Source: Cricetomys ansorgei (lineage: Eukaryota; Chordata; Mammalia; Rodentia; Nesomyidae). From it: a stretch of 64,000 bases of DNA. The notes beneath the pieces were generated by a model, which was given only the letters and a program-made list of their open reading frames with translations, was not told the origin of the DNA and made no database searches. This document shows positions 49,548 to 62,089 of the stretch, one piece after another. The stretch is from contig JAMJFZ010003743.1 in assembly GCA_026225945.1 (NCBI GenBank), positions 23,636 to 87,635 of the forward strand. Direction: 5' to 3'. Made by a program: the position numbers and the translations under genes. Positions within the stretch are counted from its first letter, which is position 1; every line of letters begins with the position of its first letter.

Positions 49548-52079
49548 GTGTGGTCTGTGTTCCCTCTCCCTGCCAGTGGAGGGGTCATCTCCACTTTAGG
49601 TTGTTGGGCAGTGGCTATAAAAAGCCTATAAAAATTAGCCAATTTGTAAATAAACTAAACTTGCAGAAACATGAAACAGCATCTCAGACTTCTTTACCAC
49701 ATGTTTATGATGAGGGCAGATAACTAAATGTGAATTTCTGTATGATATATTTGTATATGCTGTATTGAAAGTCTATAATGGGTATTACAGAGCGTAAATG
49801 TTCATTATCTACCTAACGAAATGTTTTTAGGGGATGAATCTTCTTGAATGGAATCTTGAAAGGCATTAAACAGCGTTCCAACAGGGAGTTGTAAGAGGAT
49901 GATGCACAGCACACACTACATCTCAGGAGTGTTTCTGACTTTAGTGTCTTAAATCTGTAGTGTTATTGGATCATGACTCCTGCTTTCACATTTGGTTTTC
50001 CCAGTTTGGGATCAACTTTGTTTTGTTACTGATATTTTATCCAGCTTAGTATACACATGTCAGCCAAAACAAACATACAAACATACAAGTCTATTATGAA
50101 AACCATATACTTCCAGTAAATATATTAACTGTTAAAAAAAAAGTTTGTTTGCCAAATGGCTAGTTGGCCAGTATATTCTTTTCTCCTTCTACAGCAGTCT
50201 CTTCGGAAGAGTAGATTATAACCACCCAAGGTACTTAATGAGCGTAAGCATCATAGCAAAGGGAGTTTGATGATTTTAGTTGACCAGGCTGGCCAAGCTG
50301 CAATGAGTAGTTTCATCCACCTCTATTGTAAGATGATGCCCTTTGAAACTGACAGACCTGTTAAGACAAGGTTCCTGGACAGCACTGTGAACTAGAAAAC
50401 ATTTCTGTTCACTGAGACATTTTCCATCAATTCAAATAGCTAGGAACAGAGTTATACTGAGTGCTCGTATCCCCCACCTCTAGATTGTACCATACCATTG
50501 TACTGTGTATATTTGCTTTATTAGCTATTCTTTTGTCCATCTCTGTCTTTCAATTCATCTTAATGTTTTATGTATTTCGCATAGGTGTTTGATATCAGGA
50601 CCTTTTTTTCCTCCAAATAGTCCCGCATATGCATTATTGACTAGATTTACCACTTGCTTGTACTTAGGGTATACTAGTTGAGGGATTGTTCTCTTTCTTT
50701 TGAGGTAAGATTTACAAACCCTTAAGTGTATAAATCATAAGTACACCATGAGTATGTTTTGTCAGATGCATTCTGCTATGGTACCCAAACTCTTAATAAA
50801 TTACACTGCATTTTCATCACCTTGCATAGTATCTTCTGTCACTGGAAGCACTATTCCATTGTCCACCATAGTTTTACATGGTTTATAAATGAATACAATC
50901 ATGCAGTATGTGCCCCTTTTCACTTGATTTGTGATTCATATCTATTGTTCTCTTAAATTGCCATTGTAGGACAAAAAGAGAGATAAAAACTAAATAAATG
51001 GTTGTAGTCATGTTCTAGTAAAATTTTATTAATAAAAGCAAATTATTAATAAAAGCCCTCCATAATTTTCTAACCCTTTGTTTCATATTTCCATCTAACG
51101 CCATCCTATGTAAAGGATTGCCTCTAACTTTTTATGAGTGAGGATAAGGATATGTAGTGCTAGTGTGTGCGCGTGTGTGTGTGCGTGTGTTTGGTGTTCA
51201 GAGGCATAGACACGCATCTGGTGATGGGTTCCGAAACCTTTGTGAAGATGATTATATTGTTTTCTCAGCTTTGTAGTTTTTGCTGACTGTAGAAGTCTAC
51301 TTTGACAAGTTTGGTGTTTGGTTTTGTGCTTTCAACACTTTAAAGAATACCTCTCAGCTACCTTGTCTGTCATGTTTTTAGATAAGAAATGTCTTTAAAA
51401 TTTCTTTCAGCTGTTTTTAGGAGTTTATTATTGCCTTTGAACTGTAGGGTATAGTTAAGCCTTGCCCTCATTTTCACCATATTTTCTTTGCTTGGGGTTA
51501 ATCAAGTCTGTTGAATCTCTGGGTTTCAGTTTTACATTAATTTTGGAAGCTGTTTTGCCATTAGATTGTGTTTCTCGCTCCTGCCCTCCATTGCTACTTG
51601 TATATTAGATTATCTGAGGTGGTTATGACATTCATTGATGCTGTCTTAAATTTTGTACTTTTGCATCTAACTGTCATAATGTACTTGTTTTAATTCTAGC
51701 TTCTGGGTATGTACCGGATCTATTTATTGTGGCTTCCTTATCTGCCAGATAGTCTTTGGTTGGCTGGTTGGAACTGGCCATACAGGAGCACAGTGTGCTA
51801 TTTTCTAATCTTGTCAAGTAGGTGGTTCTGATGTAATTGAGATCTCTTGAGGCAGTTACCTCACATTCATATGCTGCTCTGCAGTCTGCTGAATACACAG
51901 AGGGGACCCTTTGCAGATCTCCTACGTGGCATTCTGTTCTGTCATCTCTCTCCTTGGACCTTAGCTGTAGCCCCTTAACTCAAGGACCAGCCAGGCTCTG
52001 CCTATATCCCCCTCATTTTGGAGTACATGGCCTGAAAACTCATTATGGCATTAAGTTTACAAAAAGTGTGTCTCTGTGT

Positions 52080-52082
52080 GTG

Positions 52083-52145
<63 letters not shown>
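52080..52145. repeat. (TA)n(CA)n microsatellite
   Basis: About 22 CA dinucleotides flanked by TATA-rich runs. Confidence 0.9.
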
Positions 52146-53224
52146 TCTTAACCTTGAAATCTTCTTAGGACTAAAACTACATCACTCAATACATGGAAAC
52201 CTTGTGATGATGTTCTTTTACCCAAATCTTTATGCTGTATCTGCTGTCTGTTTATGTTAAATAAAGTTTTAAGTCTCAATGCACAGTGTTAATATTTACG
52301 CATTGAATAGTTACATGTATTTAAAACACATTAAGGAGACGATGCTGACATACTCATCATGTGCCATGCTCTTTCCTCTCTGATGCTTGTTTTTCATTCA
52401 GAACAGTTAGTACTGCTATAACATGCATGGATGAGGGGCCATCCACTGTAGCACAGGAAACCTACCAGTGGGAACACCCTCTCCCCAATAAAAGAACATT
52501 CTCTCTCCCCATGCAGCCATTAAGTGCTAGTAGCTCAAGTTAAGAGTTGGACCTGGAGAGCTCTTGCCCCGTCTATGCTGGGATTTTCTCTGGCTTGGTC
52601 TTGTGTGAGTAACCACAGCTGCTAAGAGCTATTGGATGATAGCCATGTTGTGTCCAGGAGACAGCGTTTCACAGCACTGCCCCCATCTTATAGCTCTTAC
52701 ATTTCGCCACTTCTTCTGTGACATTCTCTGAGTCTTGCCAGGGAGTATAGGGTAGTGTGATAGAGATGTCCTGTTTAGAGTCTATTCTCAGAAATTTGAT
52801 CAACTGAAATTTATTATAATGGAGGCATCATTGCTTAATATCATTCTATTGATTTATGTCATTGTCAGCTGTATTAAATTTGATTAGCCATTTTCTCAGT
52901 TGATAATTATAAGTGGTCTTTGGCAGTAGTGGAGCTTCTTAATAAAATTGTTACTTCTTATATATCAGTCTGTACTCTAGGGAAATAAAATGAGTACCAT
53001 GTATAGACCCAAAGAGTGTAGTTTTAGAAACTGTCAAGTTTAGAATCTTTCAGTTGAGCTAGAGGCCATCTGACATAGAGAAATGTCAACACTTGAATCC
53101 AAAGATAATCTGCTAGTAGTATTCACTCTTGGATCGGACAGATTTTTTTCCTGACAGGGCTTTTAATGATGGAAAAGGTTTACTGGAATCAGGAAGGATG
53201 ATCTGCCTTATTCGAATTCTCCTA

Positions 53225-53545
53225 GCCTATAGCTGTGCAGATAGCTAATTTGGCCTCATGCTTGCCATGCAATGCCAAGACCTAAGTTTGAGCCCCAGAA
53301 ACTCTTAAACATTGCGCATGGTGGTACAGGCTTGTAATCTCAGAATGGGAGAGAGAGAGATAGACTCCCTGGGGCATGATGGCCAGCCATGCTGGCCTAC
53401 CTAGGGAACTCCAAGCCTTTCTCAGAAAACAAGGTGGATAGCATTTGAGGAATGACGTTGAAAGTTGACCTTTGGCTTCTACATGCAGGTGCACACATAT
53501 ATGGACCCACCACATTCATGCATGCATACAAAAATATATACACAA
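53225..53545 (+). mobile_element. B4/RSINE1-type composite SINE
   Basis: An ID-like head ('gcttgccatgcaatgccaag') is followed by a B1-like body ('catggtggtacaggcttg') and the body 'ctccctggggcatgatggcc', 'ctacctagggaactccaag', then 'gaatgacgttgaaagttg' and a tail with CA-rich and TA-rich ends. Confidence 0.6.
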
Positions 53546-54634
53546 GTCTCCTGCTTTAAATGCTAATTCCAACTAAAATACCTTTATAGAAACACCTAGA
53601 ATAATGTTTATCTAAAGATTGGGGTACCATGATCTAGCCAAGCTATCACATAAAGTTAACCATCAAACTTACGTTCAACATCTTTTCATGGAACCATTGA
53701 ACCATTGTGAACCATTGTTCACAAAATTGTCAAACAAGATTAATTTAGAGAATTGTAGTATATAGCTTCAAATGAAAAGACTCCAAATAAAATGGATCTT
53801 ATTTGTCCAAGGGGATGCTTAAAAGTGTCCCTTAAAGTCTTGCCATGGTTTCTAGTGAAACTAAGCTAATGTAGCTTTAGATAGAAGATCAACACAGATA
53901 GGAAAGATGGGTATCTAATAAGAAAATGAAAACAAACGAAGCAGAAAATCAATAGCAAACAATAGTAAAGAAAGGGGATTTTAAAGCTTGAGATTGCAGT
54001 GACTTGTAATATCTCTTGAGATCAGAGATTAAATAGAAATTAAATAGAAATCTCATCCAAAGAGGAAGACACATAATGTGAGTGACCAGAAAGAGCAAAA
54101 CTTACTGGTTCTCTGCCCTCTTGATGTGGGATGACTTGATTCTTTGCTCTAGTCACAAAGTGAGTTGAAGTCTGTAGACATTGTAGGGAGTGAGGAAAGA
54201 GAATGAAAGAATGGTATGAAAGTTATTTAGGAAAGAGGAAATAAGATCACTTTGGATAATAGAACAAAAAGCAGTAGATTACATTGAACCCTGTGGCAGG
54301 GATGATGTTTTAAGTGTATAAGACTTTCCTGTCTGTCAGGATGGAAACAGCAATATGACATGAGAAAAATACAGAGGAGTTTCCCTGTGCCTAGTACTGG
54401 GTGTAGTTTTGAGTTCTATGAATTATGGTCTCCATAATGCAGAGAGCCGAGAATGATAAATTAAGATAGTACTTAGGTAAATGATGAGATCACAGACATG
54501 CACTGCCATGCCTGACATTTATGTGAGTATTGCAAATTTGAACTCAGGTCCTAGAGCTTGCTCAGCAAGCATTTTTCCAGTGAGCCATGTCAGCATCTCC
54601 CACACCCATTTTTTGTGTGCGTCTACATATGGTT

Positions 54635-54636
<2 letters not shown>

Positions 54637-54681
<45 letters not shown>
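54637..54681. repeat. (TG)n microsatellite
   Basis: About 22 uninterrupted TG dinucleotides, 75 bp upstream of the giant-exon fragment. Confidence 0.9.
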
Positions 54682-54683
<2 letters not shown>

Positions 54684-54756
54684 TATGTGTGTGTAGTATG
54701 TAGAACGTAGCTAGCCTTTAGAAAATGAGTAAAATGACCTACTGAGTTAAATATCC

Positions 54757-55428
54757 ATGTCATCTCTCCAGAATTGCCAAGACCACGTGTTCAATCTGTA
54801 TCAACAACTGGAAGAGAAACAACTCTCTGAAATATCTCAAAATGACCAAGTCATTCGAGATGCAGCTGCGGAGAATAATAAATTAAAGAAAGAAATTCAA
54901 GGGTCGAGATGGCATATATTTGATATCAGTGCTGAGAATGGCAAGCTGGATGAAGAGCTGATCCAGTTCGTGCAAGACCTGAAACACAGGCTAACCGTAA
55001 AGGCCAATCAGGCCAATCTTGAGGCTCAACTACATCAACTGGAGCTGAAAAATGAGTTTGCCAGGTTAGAAGAAAATCTGAGGAGGTTCAAAGAAGGGGA
55101 AAAAAGCCTACAAGGGTCCTCTGGTGCCCTCCAAGAGGAGAGACAAGGTTTCATTAAAGATGTATCAAGATTGAAGAGCCAGAAGTCAGAGTGGCAGGAA
55201 GAAGGTGCCCTGTGTTTATATGGAGTCCAGCTGCAAGCAAAGGAAGAGGAGGCTCAAGGGTTAATTGTGGCACTCTCCTCTTCCCAGAAGAGAATTGCTG
55301 AACTAGAAGAGTTAGTTTGTGCTCAAAAGGATGCTATCAGGAAGGTAAGTGAAACCAAGGACAAACTGAAGAAAGAACCAAAGCATCTTCAGCATGACAC
55401 AGGGATAATACGGAATGAAACAGAGTAG
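54757..55428 (+). CDS. Golgb1-like: Fragment of the giantin giant exon
   Basis: This is the longest real open frame of the window: 223 codons to TAG (55426-55428). It matches a C-terminal part of giantin's long coiled coil, from MSSLQN through YQQLEEKQL, DAAAENNKLKKEI, AENGKLDEELIQF, LQEEGALCLYGVQL, SSSQKRIAELEE and DKLKKEPKHL to RNETE. Homology stops exactly at RNETE, before giantin's following T-A-E-E-R. Two splice-like sites occur inside former coding sequence: an acceptor ending at 54771 (tcatctctccag) and a perfect donor AAG|GTAAGT at 55345. The interval between them is 573 nt, 191 codons, phase 0, so this can act as an internal exon. Relative to giantin there are several small gaps. Confidence 0.85.
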   Translation: MSSLQNCQDHVFNLYQQLEEKQLSEISQNDQVIRDAAAENNKLKKEIQGSRWHIFDISAENGKLDEELIQFVQDLKHRLTVKANQANLEAQLHQLELKNEFARLEENLRRFKEGEKSLQGSSGALQEERQGFIKDVSRLKSQKSEWQEEGALCLYGVQLQAKEEEAQGLIVALSSSQKRIAELEELVCAQKDAIRKVSETKDKLKKEPKHLQHDTGIIRNETE

Positions 55429-55659
55429 CTTTCAGTCATCAAGTGCTTTACAAGTATTACTGTACGTACACACACATGAATACACACACAAATCATTTTG
55501 GGTTCTTACCAAAACCTAATATAGTCTACCTTATACCTAAATCAGAATATTCAGAGAGATTTTATGAATGCACTAATATTATCTTAGCCATTTTGTATAT
55601 CTCTCTTCCATGTCAGAAGAAGATCTGTATGACGCTTAAAACAATATTTTCTTATTTAT

Positions 55660-55985
55660 TTTAACTGGGAGTAGTGGCACATACCTTTAATCCCAGAACT
55701 CAAGAGGCAGCAGCAGAAGCAGAGGTAGAGAGGCAGAGGAAAGGCAGAGAGGCAGAGAAGATGCAGAGAGGCAGAGAAGAGGCAGAGTGGCAGAGATAGA
55801 GGCACAGAGGCAGAGGCAGAGAGGCAGAGAGGCAGAGAGGCAGAGAGGCAGAGGCAGGCCAATCTCTGTGTCTTAGAGGCCAGCCTGGCTACAGCGAAAG
55901 TTCTAGGCCAGCCAGAGTTACAACAGAGCAACCCTCTCTCAGTAATCCAAAAAAATAAAATAAAATAAAATAAAATAAAGAAAAA
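55660..55985 (+). mobile_element. B1 SINE with an expanded internal hexamer
   Basis: The left B1 part ('gtggcacatacctttaatcc', 'cagaactcaagaggcag') is separated from the right part ('gaggccagcctggctacag', 'agccagagttacaacagag') by about 150 bp of GGCAGA/GAGGCA-type repeats (about 55705-55855). A (TAAAA)n tail follows (55950-55980). The normal B1 has only two or three such hexamers at this place. Confidence 0.8.
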
Positions 55986-58284
55986 GAAAAAAAATGAGAA
56001 AATAACGAGGTGCTTTGCACATTTCTGGCACGCTTGTAAATGGGTGCAGAATTTAAACCAGATTAATTAGGAGAAAGCACAGGGTCACTCAGTGTGTTTT
56101 CACCGTGGTAGTTGAGCACTAGATCATCTGCTGGATCAGGATAGTAAGAACTCAGCTTGTCTCAGCAATGTTGTTCAACTGTAGTTTGTCAAGAAAGAAG
56201 TTAATGTTAAAGCTTCTTAAAGTAAGTGTCGCTAGGCAGGGCAGCACATGCCTATAACGCCAGCATTCAGGAGGCTGGTGTGAGTTCAAGACAAGCCTGG
56301 ACTATGCAGCTCATTTCAGGCTAGTCTGGGCTCTGTAGTGAAACTGTCTCAAAAGCATTTTTTAAAATCACTACTACCCGGTAAATGATCATTAGCAAAT
56401 GAACCCATTAGCATCACTGAACATTAGCATCAAATGAACATCTTTAGCAAATTATGCCATTTCTGCCTTCTGTCCTATCTGCCTTTGTTTTCCATTACTG
56501 GAGTTGATCCCAAGGCTCATGCGTGCTAGGCAAGTCCTTTACCAGGGAGTTACCTCCTTAGCCCTTTTCATTTATTATTTTAAAACAGACTATTGCTAAG
56601 CTACCCGTGCTGAAGTTGTAACTCAGGATCCTCCTTCCTTGGCTGTCTTAGCAGATTCAATTGCAGATACACAGTACCATGAGCATGTCTGTTTCTGCCC
56701 ATGTTCTTTTATTTAACTTTTTTCAGAAATGGAGAAAGGAGGTGGGAGAGAGACCTTGTCTTGTAGATGAGTCTGATTCACAGAACCTCATTAAGAAGGG
56801 CAAACATTGTGGTCCTTGAGATTAACTGGCCAGTCAGCCTATCCTATCCAGACAAGCACCAGGCCAGTGAGGGACTCTGTCTCAAAAACAAACAAGCAAT
56901 CAAATAATGAATTCCTGCCCAAGCATAACTACCTATGTTTGGATGCCCAGCACACCATAAAAACAGCCATGTGTACGAGCATAGAACTGTGTTCCCACTG
57001 CTACACGGAGCCAGACAGATCCTGGATACCACTGGTAGCCACCAAAGCCAAGTTGGCAATCTCCATACTCAGTGAAGAAGTAACAGACCCTGTCTCACAA
57101 TATATAGTGAGGAGAAATGGAGGAAGACACCTGATGCCAGTCTTTGGTCTGCATGTGCCTGTGCACCCACTCATGAATGAGCACACACTCACTTGAACAT
57201 ACACAATTGTTTTAAATGGGAGAAAAGGTATATGGCACCAGAGGAACATACATAAAGTTGTCCTCTGGCATCCAGGCAGACACGGGCACTCATACACACA
57301 CGTACATGCACACACAAGAACATGCATATACTTCATTCACATTTACGGCGGAAAGCTGTAGTTTATGCCATGCTGGAATTCAGTAGGTTTTAAGTCAAAA
57401 CCCAGTTCCTGAGTGTTTACAACAGATTCTAGATAGCTGTGCTTCATTCAGGGAATTGCTTACTGTACATGTATGCACTGTTAACACTAGACACCAAATT
57501 TTGTTCTCTCCCAACCCAGCTTGCATGCTTTTTGTCTACTGAATATTGATGACGCAGGCCTTTTTTAAAAAGCCATTTGGCTATTTCTATTTCTTACAGT
57601 GATACTGTGTTTCTTAAACTGTCACTCTGTTTTTATTTCATCCAAACATCAAGGTATTTCATTCTGTTCTGACTGTGCGTCAAATATCCAGTCTTTTACT
57701 TTCAACAGCCCACAATAAGCTTCGTTACCTTCTACAGGTGTAAGAATGCTGCTTCCAGTGTGTAACTATACTTCTGGATAAGTCATTCTGAAACTCCTCC
57801 TTTCTTGTGGCTGCCCTGCTCAGAACCTTTAAAAGACACATGATTGGCTAGAAGAGTCTTAAGATCCCACCTTGGTCTGCCACGCAAGACCTTAATGGTG
57901 TGTCCTCATTTGTTCAGCCACCAAACCACCTCCTCAGCACACAGTGATAGCAGCTAGTGCCTTCTACCCACGTTACCATCCTGTTGGCTGGAATGTCTTC
58001 CAGAAGACAATGGCCTTCTTTTGGGGGTCATCCCAGAGCTCAAACTCTATTACTACACTCCCCAGTTGCTTGATTGTATTTTGCCTTCCTACTCCCCATG
58101 CACTTGTCTTACCATTTGTCTCATGTCGCCTGCTCAGAGGGCCTCAGCCACTGAGGAGTCTCACCAGCCCTCACCTTTATCTTGACCCATGTGATGTTTC
58201 TGTTTTCACCATCATGTTCTTTTTTCTGTTCTGTCTGTCTGTTTTTCTTTTTTCGTCTTCTTTCTTCTGTTACTTTATGTATAT

Positions 58285-58450
58285 GTGTATTTTGTCTAGA
58301 TGTGTGTCTGACCACATGCATGCCTGCTGTCCTTAACCATTTGACTGTAGTTAGAGAAGGTTCAAGCCACCCTGTGGGTGCTGCGAATGGAACCAGGATT
58401 CTCTGGAAGAGCATACAGTGCTCTTAACCACTGAGCCATCTCTCCAGCCC
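58285..58450 (-). mobile_element. B2 SINE, antisense
   Basis: Minus-strand reading starts 'ggctggagagatggctcag', 'tggttaagagcactgtatg', 'ctcttccagagaatcctgg' and 'cattcgcagcacccacag', a clear B2 head. Confidence 0.85.
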
Positions 58451-58579
58451 TGCTATTTTGTGCTCAATTTGTAAGAAATCCCCCTTTTTCTTGCTTTTTT
58501 ATGTAATATTTTTCTTGTTTCATGTTTGGATTTTCTAACTCATCTCTCCAAGGATGATGGCCTTTAGCTATTGTTGCTT

Positions 58580-58870
58580 TATTTATGTGTCTGACTGTAT
58601 GACATGTGCAGGTACTTGTAGAAGCCAGAAGAGGGCACTGGAATTACAAGCACATGTGAGCTGCTCAGCATGGGAATTGAACTGGGGTCCTATGGAAAAG
58701 CCTCAAGCGCTCTTAACTGCTGATCCATCTCTCCTCCCCAGGTTTTGTTTTTGAGAGGGTCTTATTATATAGCTGAGGCTGGCCTAGAAGTTTTGTTGTA
58801 GTCTGGGCTGACCCCAAACCCACAATTTTTCTTCACTAGGCTCTGAAATGGCAGGGTTTCAGGTATGTAC
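58580..58870 (-). mobile_element. Antisense B3-like SINE followed by antisense B1
   Basis: About 58580-58735 has 'gaagccagaagagggcactg', 'ggaattgaactggggtcc' and 'cttaactgctgatccatc', an antisense B3/B2 body and head. About 58745-58870 has 'gagagggtcttattatatag', 'ctgaggctggcctagaag' and 'ggcagggtttcaggtatg', a diverged antisense B1. Confidence 0.65.
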
Positions 58871-59401
58871 CTCCACACTGACTCTGACTGTTTCTTTTAG
58901 TGGGTTTTCTTTGTAATGGTTTATTTCTGCTGTTACGTTTCTGATAGCCAGCAGTCTCTCTTAAGTCTTTCACCACATGTGATTTCCCCTGTTAATGTGT
59001 TGAATTACCCTCTTTCAGCAGCTGCTTTACATCCCTGATGTTATCCTTTCTGTAAATGAAGAACAATATTTGTTTCATCTTTACATGAGGAGTAGAATCC
59101 AAACTGTTTTCTCTAAAACATTAATATACTTCCCTATACACTCACTTCAAAAGAATTCTCAAGAAAAGACAAGACTTGCAGCCAGATACATCCATTTCCT
59201 GTGACATAAGCCTCTGTCTATGTGTTTCCCTGTTGGGTACTTTGGAGGACTCTCCATGGCTGCTAATGTATCTGGGTACTAATCATAACTGAAGTTTAAA
59301 ATGACATCGTACAAGAGAGGAATTAGAATTTGTGGTACCTCATGGATCGGTCACACAGTTGGGTCTAGAGGGTGCTTACAAGCTAGCTCATCCTAAAAAG
59401 C

Positions 59402-59693
59402 TGTAGAAGGCTGGCAGAAGTTTGGATGCTCCCTTCTGTGCTGAGAGACCACAAGCCACAGCAAAATTCCACCCCCTCAAAGGTGGGCTACAATTGGCAG
59501 AATTGCTTACCTAAGTGACTATCCCAGCACCCCTGTCTTAACCAATGGCCTTAGCCCCAAGTACCAAAAGACCCTCCCTTGCTCTGAACCTGATAAATGT
59601 ATGACCCTTGCATTAAACAAGAGAGAATGCTCCTCTGATGGCATCTCCTGCTGGCCCTGGGATCCTATCAAAGGCAGATGGTTAAGAACCACA
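59402..59693 (+). mobile_element. Possible solo LTR of an endogenous retroviral element
   Basis: About 290 bp beginning TGTAGAAGG and ending ACCACA, with an internal CCAAT box (accaatgg, about 59541), a TATA-like 'gataaatgtatg' about 50 bp further on and a poly(A)-like 'cattaaac'. The order and spacing are those of an LTR (U3-R-U5). I could not establish target duplications or the family, and no viral coding sequence is present. Confidence 0.4.
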
Positions 59694-59864
59694 CTGCTGC
59701 AGGCTGGCTGTGGCTGCTTCTCAGGACAAGGGAAGCAGCGAGCAGGCAGGGACAGGTGTGGATGAGTTTCATTTCTACAAGAAATCTGGGTCCAAAGGAA
59801 TCAACTTAAAAACAGCTGGTAGAAGGTATAGCAGGTAAATGTTTTCACTCATTGTTAATAGATA

Positions 59865-59866
59865 CA

Positions 59867-59906
<40 letters not shown>

Positions 59907-59931
59907 AAATGAATGAATGAATGAATGAATA
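59865..59931. repeat. (AAAT)n(GAAT)n tetranucleotide repeat
   Basis: About ten AAAT units are followed by six GAAT units. Confidence 0.95.
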
Positions 59932-60498
59932 TTTCTTGGTTTCAAAAACAGTGGCTTAGATTGCTTTCCCAGGTAGTAAGCACCCTGACAATGAGTTTGT
60001 TCAGGGACAGGCCAGATGGACCACTGCTTGTCACTCAGATACTAGGGGAAGCTTGGCTTTGAGAGAAGACACTATTCCCACCATGTGAGGACCTTGGCTC
60101 CTACTCCAGTTTCTCAAATACATGTAGACACATGATGATTTCTTTCTAGTCTCTTGGAAACATAGTCACCCAGTAATACTATTATATACACTCTTAAGTG
60201 TGAGCTTGCTCTCTGGTTGTATTGAGCTCCGGACTTGTTTTTTATTAGAAGTTTAAGCATAGACCCAACCTACTGCCCTCTGCTTATGTTCCTAGAATAG
60301 GCTGTCCTGCTGAAATTTTGATGTTCCCGTTAAATTGTTATTCAGGTCACACACCTTGGCACCACTAAAAACCAAACAGTCCTCCTGCTCCTCTTCCAGA
60401 ATTGTTTTCCTTTCATGGCTGAAACATTTAGACATTCCTTCATTTTGATGAAGCATACTGTTCTATGATTCTAACATAGTTCTTGCATTACAAATCAG

Positions 60499-60705
60499 GT
60501 TCTGGAGACTCAAGCCAGTTGCCTAACCACTGCTCACAAGGATGTAGTCCTGGGAATGGTGCTCTCCCAGCTGCTCAACGAGAAGAATACCCTCTCCATC
60601 CAGATCTGCAATGCTAGCCAGAGCCTCCATAAGATCAAGCATCACTACTATGACCTCTTTAAGCAATGTGCCTTCCTGGAGAAGCAGGTTCAGGAGCTGC
60701 AGGCG
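60499..60705 (+). CDS. Golgb1-like: Giantin-like exon, NEKNTLSIQ to QELQA
   Basis: 207 nt, 69 codons, phase 0 at both ends, acceptor caaatcag and donor gtaagg. It encodes VLETQASCLTTAHKDVV, then LSQLLNEKNTLSIQICN, ASQSLHKIKHHYYDLFKQC and AFLEKQVQELQA. Giantin has VYETELLRTQL..., FSQLLEEKNTLSIQL, SQSLRENQQHYGDLLNHC and AVLEKQVQELQA. The first third is shorter than in giantin by roughly ten residues. Open and well bordered. Confidence 0.85.
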
Positions 60706-61446
60706 GTAAGGCTGGGAGAGTTGCCAGGAAGAGGAGAGTTAGGATGGCAATAGGGAAGATCCAAAGAAAACACCAAGTAAACTCTGAATGACAGGGGAAA
60801 TGTGCTCAGTGAGGTGGTGGGGGTAAATAATATGAGTGGGAAACAGTGACGACAGGCTCTGAAAGTAAGAAAGTGCTTCAGGGAATCAGAAAACTGTATG
60901 AGAGAACTGGGTGTGGTGGGGCATGCCTCTAAACACAGGAGGCAGAGGCAGGTGGGCATCTGTGTGTTTGAGGCTGGCCTAGTCTTTACAGCATGTTCTG
61001 AGGCAGCCAGGACTACATATTGAGACCCTGTCTCACCCAAAAGAAAACTAGGCAGAAATGTTGGGGTGAGATGGGTGCAGCATGGGAGTAAGGTGGTGAG
61101 AATTAATGTCAGATTACATGAACACTGAGGACAGGGCTTGGAGGAAGCTTTTGAGTAAGGAATGGATCAGAGGCACCCCTGCAAAATCCTTTACCCACAC
61201 CAGATGAAAGCATTGTTCCATGGAAAGGTTTTTAAACTGCAAGAAGAGAAATCTCAGGGAACACTTAAGCCCCATGGTAAGGATGTAACTAGTCCCAGGC
61301 AAAAGCATCTGACTTCTGCATCTGGACCTAAGGCTTTTAGCCAGGGACTGTCATTTTCCTCTGCTGTGAGCAGGTCTTCACTTTGCAGCCAATGCAATAT
61401 GAAAAGTGCTTCCTTTACTGAATTACTAAACTGCTGTGTTTTCTAG
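60706..61446. other. Intron with a B1 SINE
   Basis: A sense B1 at about 60907-61045 ('ctgggtgtggtggggcatgc', 'ggaggcagaggcaggtggg', 'attgagaccctgtctcac'). Otherwise unassigned; the acceptor 'gtgttttctag' ends it. Confidence 0.6.
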
Positions 61447-61544
61447 GGGTTGATATTTACAGACATTGCTCTGGAAACACCCCAGGAAAAGAATGGAATT
61501 CTCAGCAAGAATGAACTTGAGGAATCAAGGGAACCAGAGACAAG
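61447..61544 (+). CDS. Golgb1-like: Giantin-like exon, GLIFTDIA to EPETS
   Basis: 98 nt, starts phase 0 and ends after two bases of a codon, donor gtaaag. It encodes GLIFTDIALETPQEKNGILS and KNELEESREPET. The giantin counterpart is GPLNIDVAPGAPQEKNGVHR then KSDPEELREPQQ, the same length. The frame is continued exactly by the next exon (AG|T gives serine). Confidence 0.85.
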
Positions 61545-62089
61545 GTAAAGGAGCAGAAGTCACTCTCCAGCACCCACTGTGTGTCACAGAAATTGGATTG
61601 GTAGACAAGAGAGGGTAATGGGGGTGAATATGACCAAAATACATTATCTACGTGTATGGAAATGTCATAATGAGACTTGTTGTTGTGTGTGACCAATGTA
61701 TGCATTTGAAAACCTTAAAAGAAATTGAGTGGTAATCTTGGTGGAAGTAGAGTCCACCATGTGGGCTTAATATGTCCTGTTATGTGACTAGCATCACAGA
61801 AGTGATGTAAGATTGAATGTAACCATACCTATCAGGCTGTGTGTAAGAAGCAAGCAACAGTTCTAACACACGGTGCACTCACAGCACTACAAAACACCAG
61901 AACTAAAACTTGTCTCAGGCTTGCTTCTCTCGATATGTATTTTCTGCTTCGTATTGTCCCTCTGTAGCTATCCTTCAATGTTAGTTTCTGTGTTTGGGGA
62001 AATGCTTCCAGCCTCGCGAAGAAGGGAATTAGGACTGTGTTCTGTGTTCTGCATCTAGTGATGTCCTTTGTTTTCCTTTTACCCTCAAG

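Larger units (their letters stand above)
49548..54756. other. Intron or deletion interval with simple repeats and SINEs
   Basis: No giantin homology found, although the parent protein has some 2,300 residues between the two flanking segments, so most of the giant exon(s) were deleted or replaced. Contents: GT run (about 51170-51190), (CA)n with TA flanks (about 52080-52145), a B4/RSINE-type SINE in sense orientation (about 53225-53545), antisense SINE fragment (about 54485-54602) and (TG)n (about 54637-54681). Confidence 0.5.
55986..60498. other. Intron sequence rich in SINEs
   Basis: No giantin homology. Contents include a B1 (about 56232-56360), antisense ID/B1 remnants (about 56500-56690), a diverged B4/RSINE-type segment (about 56790-57330), an antisense B2 (about 58285-58450), antisense B3-like and B1 (about 58580-58870), a possible LTR (59402-59693) and an AAAT/GAAT repeat (59865-59931). 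Confidence 0.5.

Noticed and set aside
55656..55931. Leu/Ser/Cys-rich minus-strand frame
   Set aside because: It is the antisense reading of the expanded GAGGCA repeat inside the B1.
57001..57336. 111-codon minus-strand frame with Cys-rich sequence
   Set aside because: It overlaps a B4/RSINE-type tail with CA-rich sequence and has no domain I recognise.
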